Shown: positions 25,344-34,375 of the stretch, one piece after another
How the letters are laid out: every line of letters starts with the position of its first letter
How positions within the stretch are numbered: the first letter of the stretch is position 1
Assembly: GCA_902598655.1 (NCBI GenBank)
Contig: CACKCQ010000005.1
Location: 18,854 to 82,853, forward strand
Direction: 5' to 3'
From: an uncultured Pelagibacteraceae bacterium
GTDB taxonomy: Bacteria > Pseudomonadota > Alphaproteobacteria > Pelagibacterales > Pelagibacteraceae
DNA: 64,000 bases
Notes under the pieces: generated by a model
What the model was told of the DNA's origin: nothing
The model's input: only the letters and a program-made list of their open reading frames with translations
Database searches by the model: none
Translations under genes and position numbers: made by a program

Positions 25344-28013
25344 ATGAAACCAGGAGACAAAAACTCGTTCAATTCGTTAACTAAAATTTCAGTTAACAAT
25401 AAAAGTTATAATTTTTACTCACTGAAAGAGGCTGAGAAAAATGGTTTATCAGGTATATCAAAGCTTCCAAAATCATTGAAGGTCTTACTTGAGAATTTGT
25501 TAAGATTTGAGGACGATATAACGGTTAATAAAAATCAAATTGAAGCTATTAAAGATTGGTTAAAATCTAAAAGTTCTAACACAGAAATTGCATATAGGCC
25601 TGCGAGGGTGTTGCTTCAAGACTACACTGGAATTCCTGCAGTTGCAGATTTAGCAGCAATGAGAGAGGCTGTAAAAGAAAAAAATAAAGATCCAAGTACT
25701 ATCAATCCATTATCATCAGTTGATTTGGTAATTGATCACTCTGTACAAGTAGATAAATTTGCAAATAAAAATTCTTTAAAAGAAAACGTTGATATTGAAT
25801 TTAATCGGAATGCAGAAAGATATTCTTTCCTTAAATGGGGTCAACAAGCATTCAATAATTTTAGAATAGTTCCCCCAGGAACTGGGATATGTCATCAAGT
25901 CAATCTGGAATACCTTTCAAAAGTTGTTTGGAATGAAAAATATAAAGATGAAGAATACATATTTCCAGACACTTTGGTTGGAACAGATAGTCATACAACT
26001 ATGGTAAATGGTTTATCTGTTTTGGGTTGGGGAGTAGGTGGAATTGAAGCTGAGGCTGGAATGTTAGGTCAACCTATTTCAATGTTAATTCCCGAAGTTA
26101 TTGGATTTGAAATGAAATCAAAAATGCCAGAAGGTACAACAGCAACTGATCTTGTTTTAACTGTAGTTAAAATGTTAAGAGACAAAGGAGTTGTGGGAAA
26201 GTTTGTCGAATTCTATGGTGAAGGACTAAAAAATCTGACTTTAGCAGATAGGGCTACCATAGCAAATATGGCACCTGAGTATGGTGCAACTTGTGGTTTT
26301 TTCCCAATAGATGACGAGACTTTAAAATATTTAAAATTCTCGGGAAGAGATGATCAAAATGTTGAAATTGTAAAACAGTATGCTCAAGAACAAGGACTTT
26401 GGGCAAGTTTAGATGTAGAATTTACAGACACTCTATCATTAGATATGTCAACTATAGTGCCGACTATTTCAGGACCAAAACGTCCCCAAGATAAAGTTTT
26501 GCTAACTAATGCATCATCAAATTTTAAAAAAGTGTTTTCAGAAGTTACTAAAAAAGAAGAACCAAATATTTATAATGTTGAAAAAGAAGAATTTAAAATA
26601 ACTGATGGTGATGTTTTAATTGCTGCAATCACTTCTTGCACTAATACCTCTAATCCAAGTGTACTAATTGGAGCAGGTTTACTTGCAAAAAATGCAATTG
26701 AAAAAGGTTTAATGACTAAGCCATGGGTGAAAACATCTTTAGCACCTGGATCTCAAGTAGTTACAGACTATCTAGAAAAAGCTGGGCTAAATATTTATTT
26801 AGATAAGTTAGGATTTAATTTAGTTGGTTATGGATGCACTACTTGTATTGGTAATTCAGGTCCATTAGCCGATAATATCTCAGATTCCATAAAAAATAAT
26901 AATATTTATGCTGTCTCGGTTTTATCTGGAAACAGAAACTTTGAAGGAAGAATTTCACCTATAATAAAAGCAAATTATTTAGCGTCTCCGCCATTAGTCG
27001 TTGCTTATGCAATAGCAGGAACTATGAGATTTGATTTGTATAAGGATCCATTAGGTAAAGATAAAGATGGTAAAGATGTTTTTTTAAAAGATATATGGCC
27101 ATCTAACAAAGAAATAGAAGAAACATTGAGAAATTCATTAAATGCAGAAATGTTTATAAAAAGATACTCAAATGTTTCTCAAGGACCAGAACAATGGCAA
27201 AAAATTAAAACAGAGGAAACCAATATTTATAATTGGGAAGATAATTCAACGTACGTAAAAAAACCTCCGTTTTTTGACAACCTTCCTGATAAACCAGAAG
27301 GATTTAAAGAAATTAAGGATGCAAGACCACTATTAATATTGGGTGATAGCATTACCACTGATCATATTTCACCTGCTGGATCAATTCAAAAAGATAGTCC
27401 AACTGGAGAATATTTTATGAAACATCAAATACTTCCAAAAGACTATAATTCCTATGGAGCAAGAAGAGGGAATCATGAGGTTATGATGAGAGGAACTTTT
27501 GCAAATATAAGAATTAGAAATGAAATGGCACCTGGTACTGAGGGTGGTTTTACTAAGTTGTACCCTGAGGAAAAAGTAATGCCAGTATATGATGCGGTTG
27601 TTGAATATAAAAAAAGAGGTACCGATTTAGTTGTAATTGGTGGTAAAGAGTATGGAACTGGATCTTCTAGAGATTGGGCGGCCAAAGGAACCAAACTTTT
27701 AGGTGTAAAGGCTGTTTTTGCAGAAAGTTTTGAGAGAATTCATAGATCAAATCTTATAGGAATGGGTATACTACCATTACAGTTTAAAGATGGAATAAAT
27801 AGAACTAATCTAAAATTAGATGGCTCAGAACTATTTTCTATTATTGACTTAGAAAAAGGCATAGATCCTAGAGATGAAGTTGATGTTGAAATCAAATATG
27901 TCTCTGGAGACATCAAGAGAATTAAAATGTTAAGCAGAATAGATACTAAGAACGAATTAGAGTATTACAAAAATGGTGGAATTTTACAATATGTACTTAG
28001 GAACATGATTTAA
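25344..28013 (+). CDS. acnA: Aconitate hydratase A
   Basis: 889 residues from the ATG at 25344 (MKPGDKNSFNS); an upstream in-frame ATG at 25281 is rejected because it would lie inside the LysE gene. The 4Fe-4S ligands are present (Cys in TSCTNTSNPSV near 430 and in GYGCTTCIGNSGP near 497-500). Substrate and swivel-domain motifs are DSHTTMVNGL, LGDSITTDHISPAG and GKEYGTGSSRDWA. It isomerises citrate and isocitrate in the TCA cycle and is the AcnA/IRP type in length and layout. It shares one base with the next start (TAATG). Confidence 0.96.
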   Translation: MKPGDKNSFNSLTKISVNNKSYNFYSLKEAEKNGLSGISKLPKSLKVLLENLLRFEDDITVNKNQIEAIKDWLKSKSSNTEIAYRPARVLLQDYTGIPAVADLAAMREAVKEKNKDPSTINPLSSVDLVIDHSVQVDKFANKNSLKENVDIEFNRNAERYSFLKWGQQAFNNFRIVPPGTGICHQVNLEYLSKVVWNEKYKDEEYIFPDTLVGTDSHTTMVNGLSVLGWGVGGIEAEAGMLGQPISMLIPEVIGFEMKSKMPEGTTATDLVLTVVKMLRDKGVVGKFVEFYGEGLKNLTLADRATIANMAPEYGATCGFFPIDDETLKYLKFSGRDDQNVEIVKQYAQEQGLWASLDVEFTDTLSLDMSTIVPTISGPKRPQDKVLLTNASSNFKKVFSEVTKKEEPNIYNVEKEEFKITDGDVLIAAITSCTNTSNPSVLIGAGLLAKNAIEKGLMTKPWVKTSLAPGSQVVTDYLEKAGLNIYLDKLGFNLVGYGCTTCIGNSGPLADNISDSIKNNNIYAVSVLSGNRNFEGRISPIIKANYLASPPLVVAYAIAGTMRFDLYKDPLGKDKDGKDVFLKDIWPSNKEIEETLRNSLNAEMFIKRYSNVSQGPEQWQKIKTEETNIYNWEDNSTYVKKPPFFDNLPDKPEGFKEIKDARPLLILGDSITTDHISPAGSIQKDSPTGEYFMKHQILPKDYNSYGARRGNHEVMMRGTFANIRIRNEMAPGTEGGFTKLYPEEKVMPVYDAVVEYKKRGTDLVVIGGKEYGTGSSRDWAAKGTKLLGVKAVFAESFERIHRSNLIGMGILPLQFKDGINRTNLKLDGSELFSIIDLEKGIDPRDEVDVEIKYVSGDIKRIKMLSRIDTKNELEYYKNGGILQYVLRNMI

Positions 28014-28657
28014 TGGATGAAGATATTGAAATAATAAATACCCAAACACGTAATGAAAAAATTAAAAACTTTTTCATAAATAATAAAAATTCTTTAATTT
28101 CGATATTAGTAATAATTATTTTGGCTTTAATTGGCTACTTTTCTTTTGAAGAATATCAATCTAGCAAAAGAGAAAAATTAGCTGATAAATACGACTTAGC
28201 TGTAATAAGATATGAAGCTGATAATAAATATAATGTGATCCCGGATCTTAAAGAGGTGATTAATGCTAAAGACAAAACATATTCTCCTCTAGCTTTCTAT
28301 TTTTTGCTAGATAACGATTTGATAAATTCAAAAGATGAAATTAACAATTATTTTGATATTTTAATTAATGATATTGGCTTGGATAAAAAGTTTAAAGAGC
28401 TAACAATCTTTAAAAAAGGCTTATATAATTCAGATTTTTCAGATGAAAATGAATTGTTAGCTATTTTTAATCCTTTAATTAAAGCGGATAGTATATGGAA
28501 ACCACATAGTCTTTATATTATGGCAGAATATTATTTATCAAAAAATCAAATGCAAAAATCAAAAGAATTTTTTGAGCAAATAGTTAGTCTTGAAAATAAT
28601 AACTCTAAAATAAAAACTAAAGCTCAAAAAAGGCTAAGATCTAGTTTCAGTGAGTAG
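28013..28657 (+). CDS. YfgM-like tetratricopeptide-region membrane protein
   Basis: 214 residues. A cytoplasmic start of about 28 residues and one helix at 29-48 (LISILVIIILALIGYFSFEEY) precede a mostly helical periplasmic domain rich in repeated pairs of helices, as in YfgM/TPR_21 proteins. The ending LYIMAEYYLSKNQMQKSKEFFEQIVS is TPR-like. YfgM works near the Sec translocon and periplasmic chaperones. In many proteobacteria this gene precedes bamB, as here. The start overlaps the aconitase stop by one base and the end overlaps the next gene by 8 bases. Confidence 0.72.
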   Translation: MDEDIEIINTQTRNEKIKNFFINNKNSLISILVIIILALIGYFSFEEYQSSKREKLADKYDLAVIRYEADNKYNVIPDLKEVINAKDKTYSPLAFYFLLDNDLINSKDEINNYFDILINDIGLDKKFKELTIFKKGLYNSDFSDENELLAIFNPLIKADSIWKPHSLYIMAEYYLSKNQMQKSKEFFEQIVSLENNNSKIKTKAQKRLRSSFSE

Positions 28658-29918
28658 GATAAAATTATATTTCGTCTTTTTACTTTTATTATCATCTTGT
28701 GGTCAAAGTGATAAATCTGTAGAAAATACTAATTCTAAAATTTTATTTGAAGAAATTAAACCAATTCAAGAACAATTAAATCCAAATATACAAATAAATC
28801 TATCTAAATTAGTTAAAGACAATAGTTTTGTAAATAATATTACAAATAATAATGGAAACATTAACTTTGAGCCAACATTTGAAAAGAAGAAAACATTTAA
28901 ATTCTCAAGGATTAAAAAGTTTAATTCAATAGATACAGAAATTTTGTTTATTCAAAATAACGATCTAATTTATTTTGATAACAAAGGCACAATATTCAGA
29001 ATTAACGAAAATTTTGAAACTTTGTGGAAAGCAAATCATTACTCAAAGAAAGAGAGAAAACTTAATCCAATATTATATTTTAATTATATTGATAACAGAC
29101 TTTTAGTTGTTGATACTTTATCTAATATTTTTTCAATAAATTTAGAAAATGGACAATTAATTTGGAAAACAGAAAGCATGACTCCTTTTAATTCTAATGT
29201 TACTGTACAAGCAGATAAATTTATAACTGTTGATTTTGATAATGTTATAAGATGTTTTTCTGTAATCGATGGAAATGAATTATGGAATTTCAAAACAGAA
29301 AATACATTTATTAAATCACAAAAAAAATTATCTATAGTTATTAAAGATGATAATGTTTACTCGCTTAACAATTTAGGAGATCTTACAGCTTTAAATGTTA
29401 ACGATGGTAGTTTAGTATGGCAAACACCTACTCAAAGTAACGAAATATTCTTAAATGCATTTAGTCTTAAAAATTCGGAAATGATTTTAAATAATGAGAC
29501 AATATATTTTTCAAATAATAAAAATGAATTATTTTCGATTGACTCAAGAACTGGAATAGTAAAATGGAAGCAAACAGTAAACTCCAGTTTAAAACCTACG
29601 ATTTCTGAAAATTATATTTTTAATATTTCTGAGGAAGGATATTTATTCGTCATTGATACAGAGACTGGAAATATAATTAGGATAACTGATGTTTTCTCAA
29701 ATTTTAAAAAAAGAGAAAAAGTTAAACCAGTAGGTTTTGTTATTGCTAAGAATAAAATTTATTTGTCTACCGATAATGGAAGAATTTTGATTATCAATTT
29801 AACTAATTCTGAAACTGAAAAGGTAATTAAATTTAATAACGAAAAAATATCGAGACCATTTATTAATAATGCTAATATTTTTTTAATTAAAAATAATGGA
29901 ATTATAAGATCAAATTAA
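28650..29918 (+). CDS. bamB: BamB-like outer-membrane beta-propeller lipoprotein
   Basis: 422 residues with a GTG start at 28650 inside the end of the previous gene. A lipoprotein signal (LLLLSSC, Cys17) anchors it to a membrane. The rest is a PQQ-type beta propeller of repeating W-containing blades such as NGQLIWKTESM, DGNELWNFKTE, DGSLVWQTPTQ and TGIVKWKQTV, each with the D/N-G-x-x-x-W pattern. BamB is a scaffold of the BAM complex for outer-membrane protein assembly. It follows a YfgM-like gene, the usual order, but the GTPase gene der often found next is replaced here by a cupin-like gene. Confidence 0.8.
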   Translation: MSRIKLYFVFLLLLSSCGQSDKSVENTNSKILFEEIKPIQEQLNPNIQINLSKLVKDNSFVNNITNNNGNINFEPTFEKKKTFKFSRIKKFNSIDTEILFIQNNDLIYFDNKGTIFRINENFETLWKANHYSKKERKLNPILYFNYIDNRLLVVDTLSNIFSINLENGQLIWKTESMTPFNSNVTVQADKFITVDFDNVIRCFSVIDGNELWNFKTENTFIKSQKKLSIVIKDDNVYSLNNLGDLTALNVNDGSLVWQTPTQSNEIFLNAFSLKNSEMILNNETIYFSNNKNELFSIDSRTGIVKWKQTVNSSLKPTISENYIFNISEEGYLFVIDTETGNIIRITDVFSNFKKREKVKPVGFVIAKNKIYLSTDNGRILIINLTNSETEKVIKFNNEKISRPFINNANIFLIKNNGIIRSN

Positions 29919-30349
29919 TGTTATTAAAATTTTTAGAAAAAATTGGAAGAAAAAAAGTAGTTTTAGATAGGGGTCCATCTCATCCAAAATTTAATGAAGC
30001 TAAACCATGGATGAATAGATATTATTTATTATTTAGGAATAGACCAAAATGGTTTCCATTTAATATTTTAATTCATGAAATGTTGGATGACGATCATGGG
30101 GATGGAGTTCATAATCATCTATTCCCTTATATTACAATAATTTTGAGAGGCGGTTATTGGGAAACTACTAAAAAAGGTAAGTTCTGGAGAAAACCTGGAT
30201 ATATTGGATTTAGATCAGCCAATGCATATCATAGAGTAGACCTTAAGCCAGGAACAAGGCCAATGACAATTTTTATCTCAGGACCTTTTGGATTGAGAAA
30301 AGGACCAAGATCAGAATACGGTATCGATTTTAATTCAAAAAAGAATTAA
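29918..30349 (+). CDS. Cupin-like protein of unknown function
   Basis: 143 residues, translationally coupled to the BamB-like gene (TAATG overlap at 29918) and to the next gene (TAATG at 30349). A double-stranded beta-helix is suggested by DGVHNHLFPYITIILRGGYWE near 63-85, with possible metal-ligand His residues (DDDHGDGVHNH), then KPGYIGFRSANAYHRVDL near 103-120 with another His. Cupins bind a metal and act as dioxygenases, isomerases or sensors. I do not recognise a named family. The position between envelope assembly and cell-division genes gives no clear pathway. Confidence 0.6.
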   Translation: MLLKFLEKIGRKKVVLDRGPSHPKFNEAKPWMNRYYLLFRNRPKWFPFNILIHEMLDDDHGDGVHNHLFPYITIILRGGYWETTKKGKFWRKPGYIGFRSANAYHRVDLKPGTRPMTIFISGPFGLRKGPRSEYGIDFNSKKN

Positions 30350-31404
30350 TGCAAAAAAGTTTTGTTAAAGAGTTTAAACTCTACTGCAAAAAGAAAAATT
30401 TAGATGTTAATTCTCATCAGATAAAACTCATAAAAGCATTAGAAGAATATTATAAATTAAACTACAAATCATTTATCTCAAAAATTTTATCAAAAAAAAA
30501 TTATAGAAAAGGCTTTTATCTTTATGGAGACGTTGGTGTCGGCAAAACTATGATATTAGATTTTTTTTTCGACTTAGTTGAAGGTAAAAAATTAAAACTT
30601 CACTTCAATGAGTTTATGCTTAGCTTTCACGACTTTGTACACCAATCCAAAGATAAAAATGATGAAAATAAATTAAGTAAATTTGTTAAAAAATTAAAAT
30701 CGAAAGCAAAATTAATATATTTTGACGAGTTTCAAGTTACAAATATAGTAGATGCAATGATACTTGGAAAATTATTTGATGAAATATTTGAAGAAGATTT
30801 AAAAATTATTGTAACTTCTAATATAAAAATAGAAAATTTGTACAAAGATGGGTTGCAAAGAGATCAGTTCAAACCTTTTATAAAAATAATGCAAAAGCAA
30901 TCATTTGAATATGAATTAAATATAGATGATGATTATAGAAAGTCCAAAGATAATAAAACTCAAAGATATTACTCACCTTTAAATCAAGAAAACAATTTTA
31001 AAATAAACAAATTATTTAGAGTGATGACTAAAGATAAGGTTTTAAAAGAAAAGATTTTAAATATTAAAGGAAGAAAATTTATTTTAAAAAATTTTTATGA
31101 TGGAATTGTTCGATTAACTTTTAAAGAAGTATGTGATAAAAATTTAGGATCAGAGGATTATATAAAAATAATAAAAAATTGTTTTTTTATAGTTATGGAA
31201 AATGTACCAGCGTTTAATGATTTAAATTCAAATCAACAACAAAGATTTATTACTTTTTTAGATATCGTGTATGATCAAAATATACCTATGGCCATTAGTG
31301 CAGAACAAAATATTGATAAACTCACATCATCAAGGTTATTGGAAAAACCATTTAAGCGTACAATTAGCCGATTATATGAACTAACATCTAAAAAGAATTT
31401 ATGA
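30349..31404 (+). CDS. zapE: ZapE (AFG1-like) cell-division ATPase
   Basis: 351 residues of the AFG1/ZapE family. Walker A is GDVGVGKTM near 62-70. The family-specific HFNEFMLSFHDFVH follows near 84-97. Walker B is IYFDEFQVTN near 123-132, sensor-1 IIVTSN lies near 153-158, and the C-terminal MENVPAFNDL / RFITFLDIVYD segment is conserved. ZapE destabilises FtsZ polymers during constriction in E. coli, and mitochondrial AFG1 helps respiratory-chain quality control. The start overlaps the cupin-like stop by one base; its end overlaps yjbQ by 4 bases. Standard length and motifs. Confidence 0.88.
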   Translation: MQKSFVKEFKLYCKKKNLDVNSHQIKLIKALEEYYKLNYKSFISKILSKKNYRKGFYLYGDVGVGKTMILDFFFDLVEGKKLKLHFNEFMLSFHDFVHQSKDKNDENKLSKFVKKLKSKAKLIYFDEFQVTNIVDAMILGKLFDEIFEEDLKIIVTSNIKIENLYKDGLQRDQFKPFIKIMQKQSFEYELNIDDDYRKSKDNKTQRYYSPLNQENNFKINKLFRVMTKDKVLKEKILNIKGRKFILKNFYDGIVRLTFKEVCDKNLGSEDYIKIIKNCFFIVMENVPAFNDLNSNQQQRFITFLDIVYDQNIPMAISAEQNIDKLTSSRLLEKPFKRTISRLYELTSKKNL

Positions 31405-31820
31405 GACAAGAATTTTTTAATCTTGAACTTAAAACAAATGGTCAAAAATTATATGAATTTACCGATCAAACGATAGACTGGATAAATAAAAATAATTTTA
31501 ATAATGGTATTTTAAATTTAAGCATACAGCACACTAGTGCATCTTTAATTGTTCAAGAAAATGCTGATCCTGATGTTCAATCAGATTTAATTAATTATTT
31601 TGATAAAATTGCTCCAATGGATAATAAATTATATATTCATACAATAGAAGGTAAGGACGATATGCCAGCTCATATAAAGTCAGCTTTAACTAACAATCAA
31701 ATATCCCTCAGTATAAAAAACAAACAACTTTTGCTGGGAACTTGGCAAGGAATTTACCTTTTTGAACATAGGTTAGCTTCTACAAAAAGGCTGATTATTC
31801 ATCATTTTATTGGAGATTAA
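31401..31820 (+). CDS. yjbQ: YjbQ/UPF0047 family protein
   Basis: 139 residues, the full length of the family. The conserved core includes GILNLSIQHTSASLIVQENADPDV near 36-59, MPAHIKSAL near 91-99 and LGTWQGIYLFEHR near 112-124. The His and Asp/Asn positions form a likely metal or phosphate site. Members can complement loss of thiamine-phosphate synthase, but the in vivo role is unsettled. The start overlaps zapE by 4 bases (ATGA) and the TAA overlaps the stop of the convergent photolyase gene by 4 bases. Confidence 0.85.
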   Translation: MRQEFFNLELKTNGQKLYEFTDQTIDWINKNNFNNGILNLSIQHTSASLIVQENADPDVQSDLINYFDKIAPMDNKLYIHTIEGKDDMPAHIKSALTNNQISLSIKNKQLLLGTWQGIYLFEHRLASTKRLIIHHFIGD

Positions 31821-33235
31821 TTTTTTAAAGTTTGAAATGCTTTGAGAGCTGCATTTCTGGCTTCTTCATGTACAACTATTGGAGAAGGGTAATCAGAACC
31901 AATTTTAGTTTTTATAGCTTCTTGATATTTTGTTTCCATTTCCCATGGTTTATGAATAAATTTACTTGGAACTCTCTCAAGTTCAGGTACCCATTTTTTT
32001 ACATACAAACCTTGTTTATCAAATTTTTCACCCTGCAATATAGGATTAAAAATTCTAAAGTAAGGAGCTGCATCTGCACCACAGCCTGCAACCCATTGCC
32101 ATTGTGCAACATTGTTTGCTTCATTAAAATCTAACAAACAATTTCTAAAATGTTTTTCACCCTCTTTCCAATTAATTCTTAAATGTTTTACGAGAAAGGA
32201 ACCAACTACCATTCTAATTCTATTATGCATCCAACCTGTTTCATAAAGTTGTCTCATCCCAGCATCAACAATTGGGTATCCAGTCAGACCATTTTTCCAA
32301 GCTTTCAAATTTTTTGCATTTTTATCCCATGGAAATTTATTAAATTCTTTTCTTAAATTACCTTTTAGCATTTCAGGAAAATAATTAATTAAACTATGTG
32401 AAAATTCTCTCCAGCCTAATTCATTTAGATATTTTTTAACACTAATATTTTTTGATTTATATTTATAACATTTTTCCCAAATGTTACTTACATGTATTTG
32501 TCCGTTTCTAATAAATGGTGAAAGTTTTGACGAACCATTTATAGCTGGATAATCTCTATCAACTCCATATTTCAACATTCTATTTTCGACAAAATCATTT
32601 AAGTATTTTTCGGATTGTTTTTCTGTTGGGTCCCAATATTTTTCAAATTTTTTATACCAATTTTTCTTTGGTAAAATTTGATCTGGAACATTATTATTTT
32701 TGAATAATTTTATTTTGCTCTTAACTTTTTTTACGTTTAATGATTTGTTTGGGATACTATCTAAGTAAATTTGCTCTCCAACTCTCCAAAATGGACTATA
32801 AACTTTGTAAGGGCTTCCATCATCTTTTGTAACATTATTATATTCATTAAGAACATTTCCTTTAAAACATTTTGAAAGTATTTTGTTTTTTTTAAAAATT
32901 TTAATGAGATCATTATCTAACTTTAATTGAGATGGCTCATATATTTTATTCCAAAATATAGAAATTTCTTGTTTGTCTTTGACTTTACTAAAAAAGGTTA
33001 TCTCATCAGAAAATACTAATTCTAATTCAATATTGTATTTAATTAATTCATCTTTAAAATTAATTAAAGATTTACTTACCCACCATTTTTGAGCTTCTCT
33101 AACATCATCAAAATTTTCCTTGTTATAAATATATAATGCTGTGACAGTATCGTAATTATTTGTTGCATAAGATAATGCAGAATTATTTTTTATTCTAAAA
33201 TCGTCTCTTATCCAAACAACAGCTTTTTTTGACAT
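31817..33235 (-). CDS. phrB: Deoxyribodipyrimidine photolyase (cryptochrome/photolyase family)
   Basis: 472 residues. The N-terminal alpha/beta antenna domain (AVVWIRDDFRIKNNSALSYA) is followed by the FAD-binding helical domain: LGWREFSHSLINYFPEM near 275-290, NGLTGYPIVDAGMRQLYETGWMHNRIRMVVGSFLVKHL near 318-355, and WQWVAGCGADAAPYFRIFNP near 385-405. These match class-I CPD photolyases with flavin plus a folate or deazaflavin antenna. It repairs UV pyrimidine dimers using blue light, in line with a surface-water organism. It is the last gene of a minus-strand run after the DpaL-like gene (5-base gap). Confidence 0.92.
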   Translation of the reverse strand: MSKKAVVWIRDDFRIKNNSALSYATNNYDTVTALYIYNKENFDDVREAQKWWVSKSLINFKDELIKYNIELELVFSDEITFFSKVKDKQEISIFWNKIYEPSQLKLDNDLIKIFKKNKILSKCFKGNVLNEYNNVTKDDGSPYKVYSPFWRVGEQIYLDSIPNKSLNVKKVKSKIKLFKNNNVPDQILPKKNWYKKFEKYWDPTEKQSEKYLNDFVENRMLKYGVDRDYPAINGSSKLSPFIRNGQIHVSNIWEKCYKYKSKNISVKKYLNELGWREFSHSLINYFPEMLKGNLRKEFNKFPWDKNAKNLKAWKNGLTGYPIVDAGMRQLYETGWMHNRIRMVVGSFLVKHLRINWKEGEKHFRNCLLDFNEANNVAQWQWVAGCGADAAPYFRIFNPILQGEKFDKQGLYVKKWVPELERVPSKFIHKPWEMETKYQEAIKTKIGSDYPSPIVVHEEARNAALKAFQTLKN

Positions 33236-33240
33236 ATAAT

Positions 33241-34374
33241 TTACTTTCTGCCTTTAGATAGCAATTGTTTATAAAGTTTTACATCTGCATTACCTTCGCA
33301 TCCAATAACTAAAACGTTAGATTTTTCGTTAAGATTTATTAATTTCTTTGTTTTAGGATTATTACAGAGACTTATAAGACTAATAATTCCTGGTGTAGCA
33401 CATTCACCACCTATTATTGATCTTTTACTCAGTTTCTTGTCTTTAAGCATTGCAACAGTTTTAGGAACTTTTGAGTCATTTACAGTGACACAACAATCAC
33501 TAGCCTTTTTTAATACATGCCAAGGTATAAGAGACATTTCATTGCATGACATACCACCCATTATACTTTCTTTTTTTATTTTAATTTTTTTTAAACTTTT
33601 GCTTTTTATGCTTTGGAGTACACAATCAGCTCCATCAGGTTCAACTATTATTATTTTAGGAATTCTCTTGAAATATTTTGCAACTCCTGCAACTACACCT
33701 GCTGCCATGCCACCAACGCCAGCTTGAAGGAATATATGTGTAATATAATGTGTAGTTTGTTTTGAAATTTCTTTAATCATAATTGAATAACCAGCCATAG
33801 TTAGCAAAGGAACATAACTATAATTCTTCGTAGATACATCTTGAACAATATTCCAATTATTCTTTTTTGATAATTTTTTACACTCGTTTAATGAGCTTTC
33901 GTAATTACCTTTTACTCGAATTACATCAGCTCCAAATTTTTCAATTTCTTTTACTCTTGCTTCACTTACATATTGACTAACAAATATTTTACATTGTAAA
34001 CCCAATCTTTGAGCGCCCCAAGCAACTGATCTACCATGATTTCCAGCTGTTGCAGATGATATTATTATATTTTTTTTCCTTTTAGATATTTTTTCTACAG
34101 CATATGCGCCACCTAAAGCTTTAAATGATTTTAAATGAAATCTTTTCGACTCATCTTTGTAAAAAATATTATTAAGTTTTAAATTTTTGTTTAGTTTCTC
34201 TAATTTTAATAATGGTGTTTTTTTATAGTTTTTCCACTTAGATATAGAATTAAACGCGTCAGTGATTATTTTTGACGAAATAATATTTAAAATATAGTTT
34301 CGATTAAAACTATAATTTTTATTCGATAAAAATTTTGTATATTTCCATTTTCTATAACTATCAAAGCTTTTCAC
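33241..34374 (-). CDS. dpaL: PLP-dependent diaminopropionate ammonia-lyase-like enzyme
   Basis: 377 residues of fold-type II PLP enzymes. The cofactor lysine is in HLKSFKALGGAYA near 82-94. Phosphate-binding and substrate motifs follow: ATAGNHGRSVAWGAQRLG, FLQAGVGGMAAGV and MGGMSCNEMSLIPWHVL. That set resembles diaminopropionate ammonia-lyase (YgeX/DpaL) more than threonine dehydratase. It would split 2,3-diaminopropionate or a relative to pyruvate and ammonia. The start is GTG at 34374, one base after the stop of the GS-like gene, so they are coupled. The pairing with a glutamyl-amide-type ligase suggests linked nitrogen scavenging, but this is inference. Confidence 0.68.
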   Translation of the reverse strand: MKSFDSYRKWKYTKFLSNKNYSFNRNYILNIISSKIITDAFNSISKWKNYKKTPLLKLEKLNKNLKLNNIFYKDESKRFHLKSFKALGGAYAVEKISKRKKNIIISSATAGNHGRSVAWGAQRLGLQCKIFVSQYVSEARVKEIEKFGADVIRVKGNYESSLNECKKLSKKNNWNIVQDVSTKNYSYVPLLTMAGYSIMIKEISKQTTHYITHIFLQAGVGGMAAGVVAGVAKYFKRIPKIIIVEPDGADCVLQSIKSKSLKKIKIKKESIMGGMSCNEMSLIPWHVLKKASDCCVTVNDSKVPKTVAMLKDKKLSKRSIIGGECATPGIISLISLCNNPKTKKLINLNEKSNVLVIGCEGNADVKLYKQLLSKGRK

Positions 34375-34375
34375 T